From positions 1 to 44,921 of the forward strand of contig QCCC01000008.1 of assembly GCA_003281415.1 (NCBI GenBank): 44,921 bases of DNA, in the 5' to 3' direction. Below are positions 8,491 to 18,286 of the stretch, one piece after another. The stretch comes from Prochlorococcus sp. AG-347-K15 (lineage in GTDB: Bacteria > Cyanobacteriota > Cyanobacteriia > PCC-6307 > Cyanobiaceae). Below the pieces are notes generated by a model, which was not told the DNA's origin, did no database searches, and worked only from the letters and a program-made list of their open reading frames with translations. Within the stretch, counting starts at the first letter, position 1. Every line of letters begins with the position of its first letter. The translations under genes were made by a program, and so were the position numbers.

Positions 8491-9565
8491 TAAACCAATT
8501 CTTCACAACTTCGTCTGACCAGCAGCCATTAATAGAGTGAAAACCATTATGACCTCCTTTCTCGGTTATAAAAATAGTAAATTTATCAATAAATTTCCCT
8601 CTTAAATTCAAAGTTGCATTATATGGAACCCAAGGATCATCCTTGGCATGAATAAAAAGCATTTGAGGTAATTTTTTTATTGAGTTTTGGATTCTAAATA
8701 TTGGAGAAGCTTTAACATAATAATCTTCTAAAGAATTAAATCCCCAACTTGGAGCTGTAAATTTCTGATCAAATTCCCTTATACTTTTTAAATTTCTAAT
8801 TTTTTTTCTTAATTTCTCATTATTTAGAATTTTGCCTTCATCATTAAATCCGTCCCATAATTGATTTTTTAAGCGGTGAAGTAACCATTTTTGGTAGATA
8901 TAATTTCTAGATTTTTCAATACAGAGACTGCATGATGATAAATCTAAAGGGCTACTCACACAGGCTAGGCCATCTAAAAGTTTTTCTCCTTTGTTTTCAT
9001 CGTAATCTAAGCAGGCATTTAAAAGAATTGTTCCGCCTAAAGATAATCCAACTCCGTAAATTGGAAGATTATTCATCTTAATGAGATCTTTAAACTCTAA
9101 ATTAATGAATTTTTTAAAATAATTAATTGCTGAAATAACATCACTGGAGCATCTAGCACAATAATTTCCTTTAGCTAAATATCTCGCAGATCCAGATCCT
9201 CTCAGATTTAATTTAAGAACTCCAAAACCATTATTTGCTAATTTCCTAGAGATTCTTCTTAAACCAAACCGTTTAGTTGAGCCCCCTAAACCATGTGTAA
9301 CGATTACAAAACCCCTAAGTGAATCTAAGTTTTCAGGTAATTCTAAAAACCCTAGAAGATAATCAAATTCAAATTTTTTAGAAAGAATTTTATTAATCGG
9401 AAAGAATATTTTTTTATTTTTTTTTGATTTATCAAGATCAATAACAAACGTATCTCTCAAAGTTTGTAAGTCGCCACCTATCCAAGGTAACACTTCTCGA
9501 AATGGCTTATTTTTTAAGTAATCTGAAAAACTAAAAGATATACTATTATTTATCCCCAACTCCAA
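8480..9565 (-). CDS. YheT-like alpha/beta hydrolase
   Basis: A 361-residue alpha/beta-hydrolase of the YheT/COG0429 type (predicted esterase). Seen: VTHGLGGSTKR (oxyanion region), LKLNLRGSGSAR, the nucleophile elbow GVGLSLGG with catalytic Ser, HAKDDPWVP with the acid Asp, and GGHNGF with the catalytic His. The triad is complete. The start ATG lies inside the 3' end of pntB (20-base overlap), so it is probably the last gene of the pntA1-pntA2-pntB transcript. The substrate cannot be inferred. Confidence 0.9.
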   Translation of the reverse strand: MELGINNSISFSFSDYLKNKPFREVLPWIGGDLQTLRDTFVIDLDKSKKNKKIFFPINKILSKKFEFDYLLGFLELPENLDSLRGFVIVTHGLGGSTKRFGLRRISRKLANNGFGVLKLNLRGSGSARYLAKGNYCARCSSDVISAINYFKKFINLEFKDLIKMNNLPIYGVGLSLGGTILLNACLDYDENKGEKLLDGLACVSSPLDLSSCSLCIEKSRNYIYQKWLLHRLKNQLWDGFNDEGKILNNEKLRKKIRNLKSIREFDQKFTAPSWGFNSLEDYYVKASPIFRIQNSIKKLPQMLFIHAKDDPWVPYNATLNLRGKFIDKFTIFITEKGGHNGFHSINGCWSDEVVKNWFISI

Positions 9566-10985
9566 GATCCTTTAATTCTCCAATCAAATCATTCAGTACC
9601 TTTTTTGCATCACCAAAGACCATTGAGGTATTTGGCAGATCAAATAAATCATTTTTTATTCCGGAGTAACCTGCACTCATACCACGTTTAATTACAAATA
9701 CCGTTCTTGCTTCCTGCACATCAAGAACTGGCATGCCATATAAAGGAGAAGAGCTATCATTTTTAGCTTGAGGATTAACCACATCATTTGCTCCTAAAAC
9801 TAAAACAACATCCGTTGCTGGAAAATCAGGATTTACAACGTCCATCTCTTTAAGTTGTTCGTAAGGAACATCTGCTTCTGCTAAAAGTACATTCATATGT
9901 CCAGGCATCCTCCCTGCTACAGGATGAATTGCGTAAACAACTTCAATACCATTTTGCTCTAGTTTTTTTGTCACTTCCCTTAAAGTATGTTGAGCTTGAG
10001 CTACTGCCAGACCATAACCAGGAACAATAATTACCTTGTTGGCTGCCTCTAAAGTCAATGCGCATTCTTCAACACTGCAAGAAGTTATATTTGTATATTC
10101 TCCTGAACCAGAAGAGGCTGTACTTTGTGCAGATAAAGATCCTCCAAAAAGAACTGAGACCAATGATCTATTCATACCCTTGCACATTACTTGAGTAAGT
10201 ATTAGACCTGCCGCTCCAACCATTGCGCCTGCTACTATCAAAAGCTGACTATCTACAACGAAACCTGCTGCTGCTGCTGCAATCCCTGAATAGCTATTTA
10301 ATAAAGATATAACGACTGGCATATCCGCTCCACCAATTGGCAAAGTAACTCCAATACCTAATAAAGAAGAAACTATAACTAAAAGCCAAATAGAACTTGT
10401 ATTGCCGTTTATCAAATCAAAAAAGGCTATTAAGGAAGCAACTGCAAAAACAATATTTACAAAATGTCTAACTTTGCTCTGAGTCCATCCTGGAGTTGAC
10501 AACCAACCCTGTAACTTTGCCATCGCTACAATTGAACCTGTGAAAGTTATGGCACCAACAAATATAGAAACAGATATTGAAACTTCGTTAATAAGTGACT
10601 TAAAAAAATCAAAATTTTCTTGGCCACTAGATATAGGAAAAATAGCTACTCCTAAGGCCACTAAAAGTGATGACATTCCTCCACAACCATTGAACAATGC
10701 CACTGTTTCAGGCATGGAGGTCATAGGTACTTTTTTTGCAAGAATTGCTCCGAATAAACTACCTATGATTGATCCAATTATTATCCAAATCCAAGACTGA
10801 ATAGCAATTCCAGAAGTACCTAAATAATAAGAAAGTAATCCTACTACTGATAGCGACATTGCAAATGCAGCTAATCTATTGGCATCCCTTGCTGATTTTA
10901 CCTTTGACAACCCTTTTATTCCCAACGCCAGTAAAAGTACTGCTAGAAGGTCAATAACGAATTTAATGATTACAGGTAGATTCAT
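9546..10985 (-). CDS. pntB: NAD(P) transhydrogenase subunit beta
   Basis: Membrane subunit of the proton-translocating transhydrogenase that exchanges hydride between NADH and NADP+. In the 479 residues: about nine membrane helices in the first 270 residues, with the FNGCGGMSSLLVALG and GGADMPVVISLLNSYSG blocks of the proton channel, then the soluble NADP(H)-binding domain III (VPGYGLAVAQAQH, HPVAGRMPGHMNVLLAEA, VLGANDVVNPQA, KRGMSAGYSG). The length is normal. It is third in the pntA1-pntA2-pntB order, starting 8 bases after pntA2. Confidence 0.97.
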   Translation of the reverse strand: MNLPVIIKFVIDLLAVLLLALGIKGLSKVKSARDANRLAAFAMSLSVVGLLSYYLGTSGIAIQSWIWIIIGSIIGSLFGAILAKKVPMTSMPETVALFNGCGGMSSLLVALGVAIFPISSGQENFDFFKSLINEVSISVSIFVGAITFTGSIVAMAKLQGWLSTPGWTQSKVRHFVNIVFAVASLIAFFDLINGNTSSIWLLVIVSSLLGIGVTLPIGGADMPVVISLLNSYSGIAAAAAGFVVDSQLLIVAGAMVGAAGLILTQVMCKGMNRSLVSVLFGGSLSAQSTASSGSGEYTNITSCSVEECALTLEAANKVIIVPGYGLAVAQAQHTLREVTKKLEQNGIEVVYAIHPVAGRMPGHMNVLLAEADVPYEQLKEMDVVNPDFPATDVVLVLGANDVVNPQAKNDSSSPLYGMPVLDVQEARTVFVIKRGMSAGYSGIKNDLFDLPNTSMVFGDAKKVLNDLIGELKDLGVGDK

Positions 10986-10993
10986 TTTAAAAA

Positions 10994-11287
10994 TTAATTC
11001 TTATTTGATGGTTTACGACTAAACATCGCGAGCATTCGATCAGTTACAAAGAAACCGCCTACAACGTTGAAAAGAGCAAATCCAAGAGAAACTGAACCAA
11101 TGATTAAAAGTGGTACGTTACCTTCTGCTTTTACAATTAAAGTTAAGGCTGCGAGCATTGTTATTCCTGAAATTGCATTTGCTCCACTCATTAGAGGTGT
11201 GTGGAGGGTAGGAGGAACTTTTCCAATTAACTCGAGGCCTAATAAACTACCAAGTAAAAGAACCCAAAGAAGACTTATAAAAGACAT
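10994..11287 (-). CDS. pntA2: NAD(P) transhydrogenase subunit alpha part 2 (membrane segment)
   Basis: The 97-residue membrane piece of the alpha subunit, encoded separately as is usual in cyanobacteria. Seen: helices around GSLLGLELIGKVPPTLHTPLMSG and NAISGITMLAALTLI, matching domain II of PntA, and the final VVGGFFVTDRMLAMF segment. It completes the proton channel with PntB. It lies 12 bases downstream of pntA1 and 8 upstream of pntB, in one operon. Confidence 0.95.
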   Translation of the reverse strand: MSFISLLWVLLLGSLLGLELIGKVPPTLHTPLMSGANAISGITMLAALTLIVKAEGNVPLLIIGSVSLGFALFNVVGGFFVTDRMLAMFSRKPSNKN

Positions 11288-11299
11288 AATTTTAAAACC

Positions 11300-12430
11300 T
11301 CAATTTTCAAAAACTTTATTTTGAAGAACAACTCCTTCATCGCTTAATAAACATCCAGAAATGAGTTCATCCTCTTTATCTAATTTAATTACACCATCTT
11401 TTATAAATGGTGTAATCAAAGATGTTAAGTTCTTAGCATAAAGTGAACTTGCATCATAAGGAACTGAAGAGGGTAATTCGCCCGCTCCTATAAGTTTTAC
11501 CCCATCTTTGATAATAGTTTCATTTGATTTTGTTCCTGCGCAGTTCCCTCCCTGAGAAACTGCTAAATCAATAATTACTGCACCAGGTCTCATTTTTTCA
11601 ATCATGGGTGAGTCTATTAAAACAGGGGCCTTTTTACCTAGAACTTGCGCAGTACATATAGCAACATCAGCTTCAGATAAAAATTTAGTTAAAGTTGCCT
11701 TCTGTTTTGAGAGGAATTCGGGTGTTACAGCTTTTGCATAACCTCCTGCTTCTCCTGGCTTTTCCTCAACTTCAGGTAGTTCTATAAATCTTGCTCCGAG
11801 GGACTCTACTTGTTCTTTAACAGCAGGTCTAATATCAGATACAAATACTATCGCTCCAAGTCTTTTCGCCGTCGCAACTGCCTGTAATCCTGCAACGCCT
11901 CCACCAAGAACCACTACTTTTGCAGGTTGGACTGTCCCTGCTGCAGTCATAAGCATTGGGAAATATCTATCTAACTCACTTGCAGCCAAAAGAACTGCTT
12001 TATATCCAGCAATATTGGCCTGTGAAGAAAGAACATCAGAAGATTGAGCTCTACTAATCCTCGGGAGCAACTCTAGTGATAAAGCTGAAATCTTATTACT
12101 ATTTATAATCCTAAGAAGCTCCTTATTACCATATGGGTTAAGAAGACCAAGAAGAACAGCGCCTTTCTTTAACTTAGTTAAATTATCCTCTGATGGAGTT
12201 TGAACACAAAATATTAAGTCAGCTTCACCCCAAATTTTTTGATCTAATTTGTTTATTATTGTTCCGCCCGATTCTTCATATGATAAGTCACTAAATCCTG
12301 ATAATTTTCCTGCTGAACTTTCAATATAAACATCACAACCAAGGCTTTTTAATTTCTTTACCGCTTCTGGTGTAGCTGAAACTCTCCTTTCACCAGAGCT
12401 TGTTTCGGAAGGAATAAGTATCTTTGTCAA
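11300..12430 (-). CDS. pntA1: NAD(P) transhydrogenase subunit alpha part 1 (NAD-binding)
   Basis: The soluble NAD(H)-binding domain I of transhydrogenase (376 residues), related to alanine dehydrogenase. Seen: the ETSSGERRVSATPEAV opening, SAGKLSGFSDLSYEE, the Rossmann turn VVLGGGVAGLQAVATAKRLGA, the mobile-loop region with EEKPGEAGGYAK, and PGAVIIDLAVSQGGNC. The ATG at 12430 is preceded by a divergent 127-base gap shared with the gene at 12558, which probably holds both promoters. Confidence 0.96.
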   Translation of the reverse strand: MTKILIPSETSSGERRVSATPEAVKKLKSLGCDVYIESSAGKLSGFSDLSYEESGGTIINKLDQKIWGEADLIFCVQTPSEDNLTKLKKGAVLLGLLNPYGNKELLRIINSNKISALSLELLPRISRAQSSDVLSSQANIAGYKAVLLAASELDRYFPMLMTAAGTVQPAKVVVLGGGVAGLQAVATAKRLGAIVFVSDIRPAVKEQVESLGARFIELPEVEEKPGEAGGYAKAVTPEFLSKQKATLTKFLSEADVAICTAQVLGKKAPVLIDSPMIEKMRPGAVIIDLAVSQGGNCAGTKSNETIIKDGVKLIGAGELPSSVPYDASSLYAKNLTSLITPFIKDGVIKLDKEDELISGCLLSDEGVVLQNKVFEN

Positions 12431-12557
12431 TTTATTTATTTTTTTAACATACTAAATATAAATTGAAGAAAGTCAAAAGTCTTGGATTTTTGTTAAAAAT
12501 ATATTTTCTTTTCTATAAAAAATAGCTATCTAGAATATATAGGTACTAAATAATCCA

Positions 12558-13136
12558 ATGAGTATAAAAGCAATCGAATGTCCTGATGGAGTATGTCACA
12601 GTCATCATGGTGGTCATGCAGTTCCAAGGCAAGCTATGCAGAAAAATCTAGAAAAGCATGGTAAAGACTGGTGCGAGAAATTAGCAGAGAGAATATATGA
12701 AATGTCAGTTGATACTTATTCACAGACAGTCATGCCCAGTCTCCACTCGGCAGGTTGGCAAAGAAGACATTTAGATTGGGAATTTAAGCTCGCAGAAAAT
12801 GATTCTGAACCTGATGAAGCTCTTGTTGAAGGAATTATTAATGCCACAGAAAGCTTTCTAAGGAGTAGTGAGGTTCATCGATTATTTATACAAGAATTAG
12901 TTCAGGGCACATTCGAGGAAGCAAATGATAAAAAAATAATTTCTAAAGCAATAAAATCTATCATTGAAGAAGAAATTGTTATTTCACTAAGAGAAAAGAA
13001 AGAAACTCTTTTAAAGAGAATATCCGCAAAATTAATATCAGAAGAAAAAGTTAGCGAGGAACTTGCAATAAATTCCGCTAAAGAGGGTTTTGAAGAAGTT
13101 GAAAGGCTACTTGCTAACCATAGCGAGGCAGTCTAA
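12558..13136 (+). CDS. Conserved hypothetical protein with Cys/His-rich N terminus
   Basis: A 192-residue protein I do not recognise beyond its resemblance to picocyanobacterial conserved proteins. The N terminus carries ECPDGVCHSHHGGH (two Cys and four His in 14 residues), a plausible metal-binding patch. The rest is predicted mostly helical and acidic, with a conserved-looking central part (DTYSQTVMPSLHSAGWQRRHLDWEFKL in two halves) and a charged helical tail. No signal peptide or membrane segment. Divergent from pntA1. The start ATG at 12558 is the first in frame. The codon use looks native. Confidence 0.8.
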   Translation: MSIKAIECPDGVCHSHHGGHAVPRQAMQKNLEKHGKDWCEKLAERIYEMSVDTYSQTVMPSLHSAGWQRRHLDWEFKLAENDSEPDEALVEGIINATESFLRSSEVHRLFIQELVQGTFEEANDKKIISKAIKSIIEEEIVISLREKKETLLKRISAKLISEEKVSEELAINSAKEGFEEVERLLANHSEAV

Positions 13137-13291
13137 CTCTATTTCTTTATATTTTCTTTATATTCAATCCAAAAATTGTCTCAAATCTAAATTAAAGATT
13201 AAATTATTGTTTGGAAGTACAAAGTTGTAACTTATTAGACAATACATTCATTCCCTGATGTGTTTATCTATATACAACTTTTTAAGTTTAA

Positions 13292-13516
13292 ATGGACAAT
13301 TTCATTAGAAAAAGGATCGACATAGCTACCTGTTGGGCTACCAACAGAATTTCTGCGATGGACACTTTAGAAAGGTATGAAGACAGTTATGCAATAGCTG
13401 AAGAATTTAGAGAGTGGATATTACATATTGGAGAAAAAAACGAAAATTTAAAAGATTCTGTCTTAAATTTCCCAAAGGAATTAAAAAACTTATTAGACCA
13501 AAAAGTCAACGATTGA
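13292..13516 (+). CDS. Small conserved hypothetical protein (74 aa)
   Basis: A 74-residue soluble protein without a recognised domain. It is helical by eye, with RIDIATCWATNRISAMDTLERYEDSYAIAEEFREWIL in the first half and a charged tail. It starts at ATG 13292 after a 155-base AT-rich gap in which I see no other gene, and ends 80 bases before NTRC on the same strand. The function is unknown; it may be a regulatory or scaffold protein, but nothing in the sequence decides this. Confidence 0.7.
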   Translation: MDNFIRKRIDIATCWATNRISAMDTLERYEDSYAIAEEFREWILHIGEKNENLKDSVLNFPKELKNLLDQKVND

Positions 13517-13596
13517 GTAGTTAACCTTATCGAGTTAAATCCGCCCTACACTATTTGGGTTTGTTTATTATTATTAGTAGTGAAGTTTGCAAATAA

Positions 13597-14973
13597 ATGG
13601 AAAATAAAGAAAAAAATTCTAACGTAGAAAATGTTGTAATTATTGGTTCAGGTCCTGCTGGTTATACTGCTGCAATTTATGCAGCAAGAGCGAATCTTCA
13701 ACCATTGCTCGTAACAGGATTTAGTTCTGGTGGAATTCCTGGTGGGCAATTAATGACTACAACTTTTGTTGAAAATTATCCAGGTTTTCCTGATGGAGTA
13801 CTAGGTCCTGAATTAATGGATCTAATGAAGGCTCAAGCAGAAAGATGGGGCACAAATTTATACGAAAGTGATGTGGTCTCAATAAATACTGATTCACATC
13901 CATTTGAACTAAAAACTTTAGAAGGAACTATAAAATCTAACTCAATAATTATTGCAACTGGAGCAAGTGCAAATAGGTTAGGCGTTATAAATGAAGATAA
14001 ATTCTGGAGTAAAGGAATAAGTGCATGTGCGATATGTGATGGAGCGACCCCACAATTTAGAGACGAAGAATTGGCTGTTATTGGAGGGGGCGATTCTGCA
14101 TGTGAAGAAGCAGCATATCTCACAAAGTATGGAAGCAAAGTGCATTTGATTGTTAGATCAGAAAAATTAAGAGCTAGCGCAGCAATGGTAGATAGAGTAA
14201 AGGCTAATCCAAAGATAGAAATTCATTGGAATACAAAAGTTGATAAAGCGGATGGTTCTGAATGGCTTGAGAAAATAGAAACTATTCACTCTCAAGAAGG
14301 TAAAGGGGAAATCAATATAAAAGGTCTTTTTTACGCCATAGGGCACACACCAAATACGAAGTTCCTAGACAACAAAATTGATTTAGATAATAAAGGATAT
14401 ATTTCTTGCAAATCAGGAAGACCAGAAACATCTATTGAAGGCATATTTGCAGCAGGTGATGTTGTTGATTCTGAGTGGAGACAAGGAGTTACCGCTGCAG
14501 GAACTGGATGTATGGCAGCATTAGCTACCGAAAGATGGCTAGCCGAGAAAAACTTGGCAAAAGCTATAGTCCGAGAAACACCAGAGCCAGAAAAAAAACT
14601 TAATTCATCAGAATTTAATGAAGACGAAGTTAATGAAGATACTTTCGATTCAAACTCTGCATGGCAAAAAGGTAGTTATGCATTAAGGAAACTTTATCAT
14701 GAAAGTAAAAAACCTATCTTAGTTATTTTTAGTTCCCCAAGCTGTGGCCCTTGTCATGTTTTAAAACCTCAATTAAAAAGGGTAATTAAAGAATTTGATG
14801 GTGCAGTCCTGGGCGTTGAAATTGATATTGATAAAGATCAAGATATTGCAAAACAAGCTGGTATTAATGGCACACCCACAGTTCAACTTTTTAAAGAAAA
14901 ATTATTAAAAAAACAATGGCAAGGCGTAAAGCAAAGAAGTGAGTTTAAAGAAGCGATAAAAAATATTATCTAA
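13597..14973 (+). CDS. ntrC (NTRC): NADPH thioredoxin reductase-thioredoxin fusion (NTRC)
   Basis: A single protein that reduces disulfides with NADPH and is known in cyanobacteria and plastids to feed 2-Cys peroxiredoxin. In the 458 residues: the FAD-binding GSGPAGYTAAIYAA near residue 16, active-site CAICD around residue 147, the NADPH-binding GGGDSACEEA, and the FAD loop GIFAAGDVVD. A linker of about 50 acidic residues follows, then a C-terminal thioredoxin domain with SSPSCGPCHVLKP. The gene is convergent with infA 9 bases away. The symbol given is the protein name and should not be confused with the nitrogen regulator. Confidence 0.96.
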   Translation: MENKEKNSNVENVVIIGSGPAGYTAAIYAARANLQPLLVTGFSSGGIPGGQLMTTTFVENYPGFPDGVLGPELMDLMKAQAERWGTNLYESDVVSINTDSHPFELKTLEGTIKSNSIIIATGASANRLGVINEDKFWSKGISACAICDGATPQFRDEELAVIGGGDSACEEAAYLTKYGSKVHLIVRSEKLRASAAMVDRVKANPKIEIHWNTKVDKADGSEWLEKIETIHSQEGKGEINIKGLFYAIGHTPNTKFLDNKIDLDNKGYISCKSGRPETSIEGIFAAGDVVDSEWRQGVTAAGTGCMAALATERWLAEKNLAKAIVRETPEPEKKLNSSEFNEDEVNEDTFDSNSAWQKGSYALRKLYHESKKPILVIFSSPSCGPCHVLKPQLKRVIKEFDGAVLGVEIDIDKDQDIAKQAGINGTPTVQLFKEKLLKKQWQGVKQRSEFKEAIKNII

Positions 14974-14982
14974 AGTAACTTT

Positions 14983-15252
14983 TTACTTATTATTCCTTTT
15001 CGGATTATTTTTATTAGTTGTAGGTCTGGCTCCACCTCCTGCATTCCTCTCTCTATAAGTTATTCTCCCTCTGGAAAGATCATAAGGACTTATTTCAACT
15101 AATACTTTATCTCCAGCTAATAATTTTATTCTAAATTTTGTCAATTTACCTGCTGCTCTGCATAAACACTGATGACCTTCAGGCTGTTCCAAGGTAACCA
15201 AATAAAATCCATTTCCCTGTTCTTTTTCTATTACACCTGAAGTTTCAATCAT
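14983..15252 (-). CDS. infA: Translation initiation factor IF-1
   Basis: An 89-residue S1-fold IF-1 that binds the 30S A site. Seen: the cyanobacterial version of the OB-fold core (TSGVIEKEQGNGFYLVTLE, LCRAAGKLTKFRIKLLAGDKV, ISPYDLSRGRITYRER) with a basic, Asn- and Lys-rich tail of about 18 residues beyond the usual core. Opposite strand to NTRC. Confidence 0.95.
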   Translation of the reverse strand: MIETSGVIEKEQGNGFYLVTLEQPEGHQCLCRAAGKLTKFRIKLLAGDKVLVEISPYDLSRGRITYRERNAGGGARPTTNKNNPKRNNK

Positions 15253-15342
15253 AAATTAATTTTTTTCTAAATCCATATTATCAGAAAAAGATTGGCCAAA
15301 ATTGATTTAAAAAATATTACATAAGTAAAATATGGAATTCAA

Positions 15343-15555
15343 TTAAATTGAAAATTTAATTTCATTAATTATTTGAAGTTGGCCATAGTAAAAATTAGCT
15401 TTCGCAATTTTTTCAGAATCTTCTAATTGATCAAAAAAAACAAAGCCAAGGCTTTCCCATAATGAAGATCCGCAAACGTTATTCAATTCATTTTTTGCTT
15501 CTTTTGCAAAATTATCGAGCTTTCGTTCAAGATTTTTAGATTTAGAAACAGACAT
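15343..15555 (-). CDS. Small conserved hypothetical protein (70 aa)
   Basis: Unrecognised 70-residue soluble protein. A basic helical N terminus (SKSKNLERKLDNFAKEAKNEL) is followed by SSLWESLGFVFFDQLEDSEKIAKANFYYGQ in a second helical half. It lies 90 bases upstream of infA and 50 bases downstream of the ycf39 end on the minus strand. Real coding is supported by codon use and by the compact same-strand arrangement. No function assigned. Confidence 0.65.
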   Translation of the reverse strand: MSVSKSKNLERKLDNFAKEAKNELNNVCGSSLWESLGFVFFDQLEDSEKIAKANFYYGQLQIINEIKFSI

Positions 15556-15605
15556 AGATCAATATATATAGTACAAATATACTATGCGAGTCTAGAATTG
15601 CAATA

Positions 15606-16568
15606 TTAAAAAGGTAATCTCTTTTTTTCTTCAATATTTAGATCAGCTTCCATTTCCCTTAATCTCTTAAGTATTTGTTGATAGTACTCTTTGATATAGC
15701 TCTCTAAAGACGTCATATCTTCTTTTTTTAGATCCAATATTTCATAGGTTTTGCTCATGTCAGCATCTAATGATTCTCCACTGCTTGTTACTTCAGCGAA
15801 AGCCAATCTTTCAGCAACATTTAAAGAGTCTTGGAAAAAAGAAACTACTTTTTGAGTAACACTAATCAGAAAAGGAGAAACTCTAAAAATTTTAGCCTTT
15901 TTTTCGCTAAATTTTTCACATAGAGATATGACTTCGTCTGAGTTCCATGCTTTGGGACCAACCAATGGTAAAGATTTTTTATGGGTTTTTGGATTATTAA
16001 CTGCTGAGACAATAAATTTTGCCATATCTTGAGTATTCATGTAGGCAATTTTAGTAGGAGTTCCACTCATCCATACTGCTTGACTATCTAAAATTGGGAT
16101 AGCAAATTGCCCTATAACTCCTTGCATAAAAGCTGCACATTTGAAGATTGTATAATCTAGATCAGATTTCTCAAGAAGTTTTTCAGTACAATATTTAATG
16201 TCCATTAATGGGACATTTCTAAATTTTTCTGTTAAAAGAATTGAAAGGAATATGACTCTTTTAACATTTAAAGATTCACAAGCATTGAACAAGTTAACTT
16301 TCCCATCCCAATCTATTTCGTAAATACTTCTAGGATCATCTGGTTTACTCGTAGCAGCATCAATAACAACTTCAATATCTTGTAATGCATATTCAATATC
16401 AGAAGAATTTAATAAATTACCTTTTGTAAGCTCACAACCCCATTCTTGCAGAAAAGAAGCTTTTCTTGGGTTTCTAACAAAGCATCTTACTTCATGTCCA
16501 TCATCTATAGCTTGCCTTGCTATTTGTCTACCAAGTGTACCTGTTGCTCCAACTAAAAGAATCTTCAT
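15606..16568 (-). CDS. ycf39: Ycf39-type NmrA-like NAD(P)-binding protein
   Basis: Atypical short-chain dehydrogenase family. Cyanobacterial Ycf39 is known to take part in photosystem II assembly with Hlips and chlorophyll synthase. Seen in the 320 residues: the Rossmann opening LLVGATGTLGRQIARQA, CFVRNPRKASFL, VIDAATSKPDD, FLSILLTEKF, and a C-terminal region with a helical tail. It sits 57 bases downstream of petM on the same strand, and a petM-ycf39 pairing is common in cyanobacteria. Confidence 0.93.
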   Translation of the reverse strand: MKILLVGATGTLGRQIARQAIDDGHEVRCFVRNPRKASFLQEWGCELTKGNLLNSSDIEYALQDIEVVIDAATSKPDDPRSIYEIDWDGKVNLFNACESLNVKRVIFLSILLTEKFRNVPLMDIKYCTEKLLEKSDLDYTIFKCAAFMQGVIGQFAIPILDSQAVWMSGTPTKIAYMNTQDMAKFIVSAVNNPKTHKKSLPLVGPKAWNSDEVISLCEKFSEKKAKIFRVSPFLISVTQKVVSFFQDSLNVAERLAFAEVTSSGESLDADMSKTYEILDLKKEDMTSLESYIKEYYQQILKRLREMEADLNIEEKKRLPF

Positions 16569-16625
16569 ATTTAAGATTTACTTAACCTGTAGACCATAAC
16601 TAAATTTATTATGAATTCGTGAGAA

Positions 16626-16724
16626 TCAATCTCCCTGAAACTTTAATAATAATGCACCACCAACCAATCCTATTGGTATGAGTATCCAAAAAACTGCTGC
16701 AATACTAAAAATTTCTTTAGCCAT
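16626..16724 (-). CDS. petM: Cytochrome b6-f complex subunit VII (PetM)
   Basis: A 32-residue single-helix subunit of the cytochrome b6f complex. Reading the minus strand from ATG at 16722-16724 gives [17 protein letters not shown], then [15 protein letters not shown] and TGA at 16626-16628. This matches PetM in length, N terminus and helix. Divergent promoter region 16725-16817 is shared with the hydrolase at 16818. Confidence 0.95.
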
Positions 16725-16817
16725 AGTAAAATTCAATGATTACTATAATTTACATTCAATATACATTTTTTTGTTAAAAAAGTAGATAATGCAAATATCT
16801 TGAAAATTTTTGAATAT

Positions 16818-17759
16818 ATGAATAATAATTTTAAAAAAAATATAAACATTCCTAATTACTGGAATTGGAATGGTTTTAAAATTTGTTGGAGTGTTACAGG
16901 CGAAGAAAATGAGATTCCAATTATCTTTCTCCATGGATTTGGAGCAAGTCGAAAACATTGGAGAAACAATTTAGAGTATTTTGCGAAAAAAAATTTTGCC
17001 TCTTATTCTTTGGATTTAATAGGATTTGGGGATTCAGATCAACCTGGGATTAGAGAAATTGGAAAATTAAATAATGAGATTTGGTCTAATCAAGTGAAAG
17101 ACTTTATTGCACAGGTAATAAGACCAAAGAATTCCAGGAAAGTAATTCTTATTGGCAATTCTCTTGGATCACTAGTTGCTTTAACATGTGCTGTTTCATT
17201 AGAGGATCAGATTGCAACAGTTATTGCATCGCCTTTACCAGATCAAATTAAAGAAAATAAAAAGTCCATAACAAAAAAATCATCATTTAAGAAATTTCAA
17301 GATAGGTTCATAACAATATTTTTTTTGTTTTTCCCTTTGGAGATTATTTTATTTTTAATAACTAAATTAGGGGTTATTAAACTGGGACTAAATTCTGCCT
17401 ATTTCAAAAAAGATAATATTGATCGCGAACTAATAGATTTGGTAACAAAACCAGTTTTAAGGAAAACTTCAGCTAGATCATTAAGAGCAATGTGTATTGG
17501 AATGTCTTCTAGAGATGAAAAATTTAAAGCTTCTCAGCTATTAATAAAACTTAGCGCCTCAAAAAAAGTTCCTTTTTTATTGATTTGGGGCGAAAAAGAT
17601 AATTTCATACCTTTGTTTGTTGGTAAAAAGATTGCAAATTTCCATAGATGGGTAAAATTAAAAATAATATCCAATTCAGGGCATTGTATCCATGATGAAG
17701 ACCCTTCAGTATTCAATAGAATTTCTTATGAATGGATTAGAGATTTAAAAACCTTTTAA
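16818..17759 (+). CDS. Alpha/beta hydrolase
   Basis: A hydrolase of about 313 residues. Seen: [14 protein letters not shown] (oxyanion HG), [13 protein letters not shown], the nucleophile elbow [22 protein letters not shown] with the acid Asp, and [10 protein letters not shown] with the His. The frame is open from TTG 16800, but ATG 16818 is the more likely start. It ends 2 bases before the ilvH ATG, so the two are co-transcribed. The substrate is unknown; similar cyanobacterial proteins are often annotated as lipase or haloperoxidase-like. Confidence 0.9.
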   Translation: MNNNFKKNINIPNYWNWNGFKICWSVTGEENEIPIIFLHGFGASRKHWRNNLEYFAKKNFASYSLDLIGFGDSDQPGIREIGKLNNEIWSNQVKDFIAQVIRPKNSRKVILIGNSLGSLVALTCAVSLEDQIATVIASPLPDQIKENKKSITKKSSFKKFQDRFITIFFLFFPLEIILFLITKLGVIKLGLNSAYFKKDNIDRELIDLVTKPVLRKTSARSLRAMCIGMSSRDEKFKASQLLIKLSASKKVPFLLIWGEKDNFIPLFVGKKIANFHRWVKLKIISNSGHCIHDEDPSVFNRISYEWIRDLKTF

Positions 17760-17761
17760 AT

Positions 17762-18286
17762 ATGAAACATACATTATCAGTTCTTGTAGAAGATGAATCT
17801 GGAGCCTTGAGTAGAATCTCAGGTCTCTTCGCTAGAAGGGGATTCAACATAGATAGCCTTGCAGTAGGACCTGCAGAATCTAAAGGGATTTCAAGGTTAA
17901 CAATGGTAGTAGAGGGTGATGATGAAACTCTTCAACAAATGACTAAACAACTTAATAAGTTATTTAATGTTCTGGGAGTTGTAGATTTTACTAATCTCGC
18001 AGCTGTTGAAAGGGAATTGATGTTACTAAAAGTTTCATCGAAAGAAGATACCAGAAGTAACATTCTTGATATAGTGCAGATTTTCCGTGCAAAAGTTGTT
18101 GACGTATCAGATATGGCCTTAACTCTCGAGGTAGTTGGGGATCCTGGGAAGTTAGTTGCTTTAGAGAAATTACTCGAGCCATACGGCATCCTTGAAATAG
18201 CGAGGACTGGTAAGGTAGCTCTTAAACGCTCTTCAGGTGTTAATACAGAGATGTTGAAAATAAATAAATATTCTCTAGAAATTTAA
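17762..18286 (+). CDS. ilvH: Acetolactate synthase small (regulatory) subunit
   Basis: Regulatory subunit of acetohydroxyacid synthase for branched-chain amino acids; it binds valine through its ACT domain. Seen in the 174 residues: the ACT core [31 protein letters not shown] in two halves, [15 protein letters not shown], and the C-terminal domain with [18 protein letters not shown]. Normal length. It overlaps the convergent cyclophilin gene by 4 bases. Confidence 0.96.
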   Translation: MKHTLSVLVEDESGALSRISGLFARRGFNIDSLAVGPAESKGISRLTMVVEGDDETLQQMTKQLNKLFNVLGVVDFTNLAAVERELMLLKVSSKEDTRSNILDIVQIFRAKVVDVSDMALTLEVVGDPGKLVALEKLLEPYGILEIARTGKVALKRSSGVNTEMLKINKYSLEI

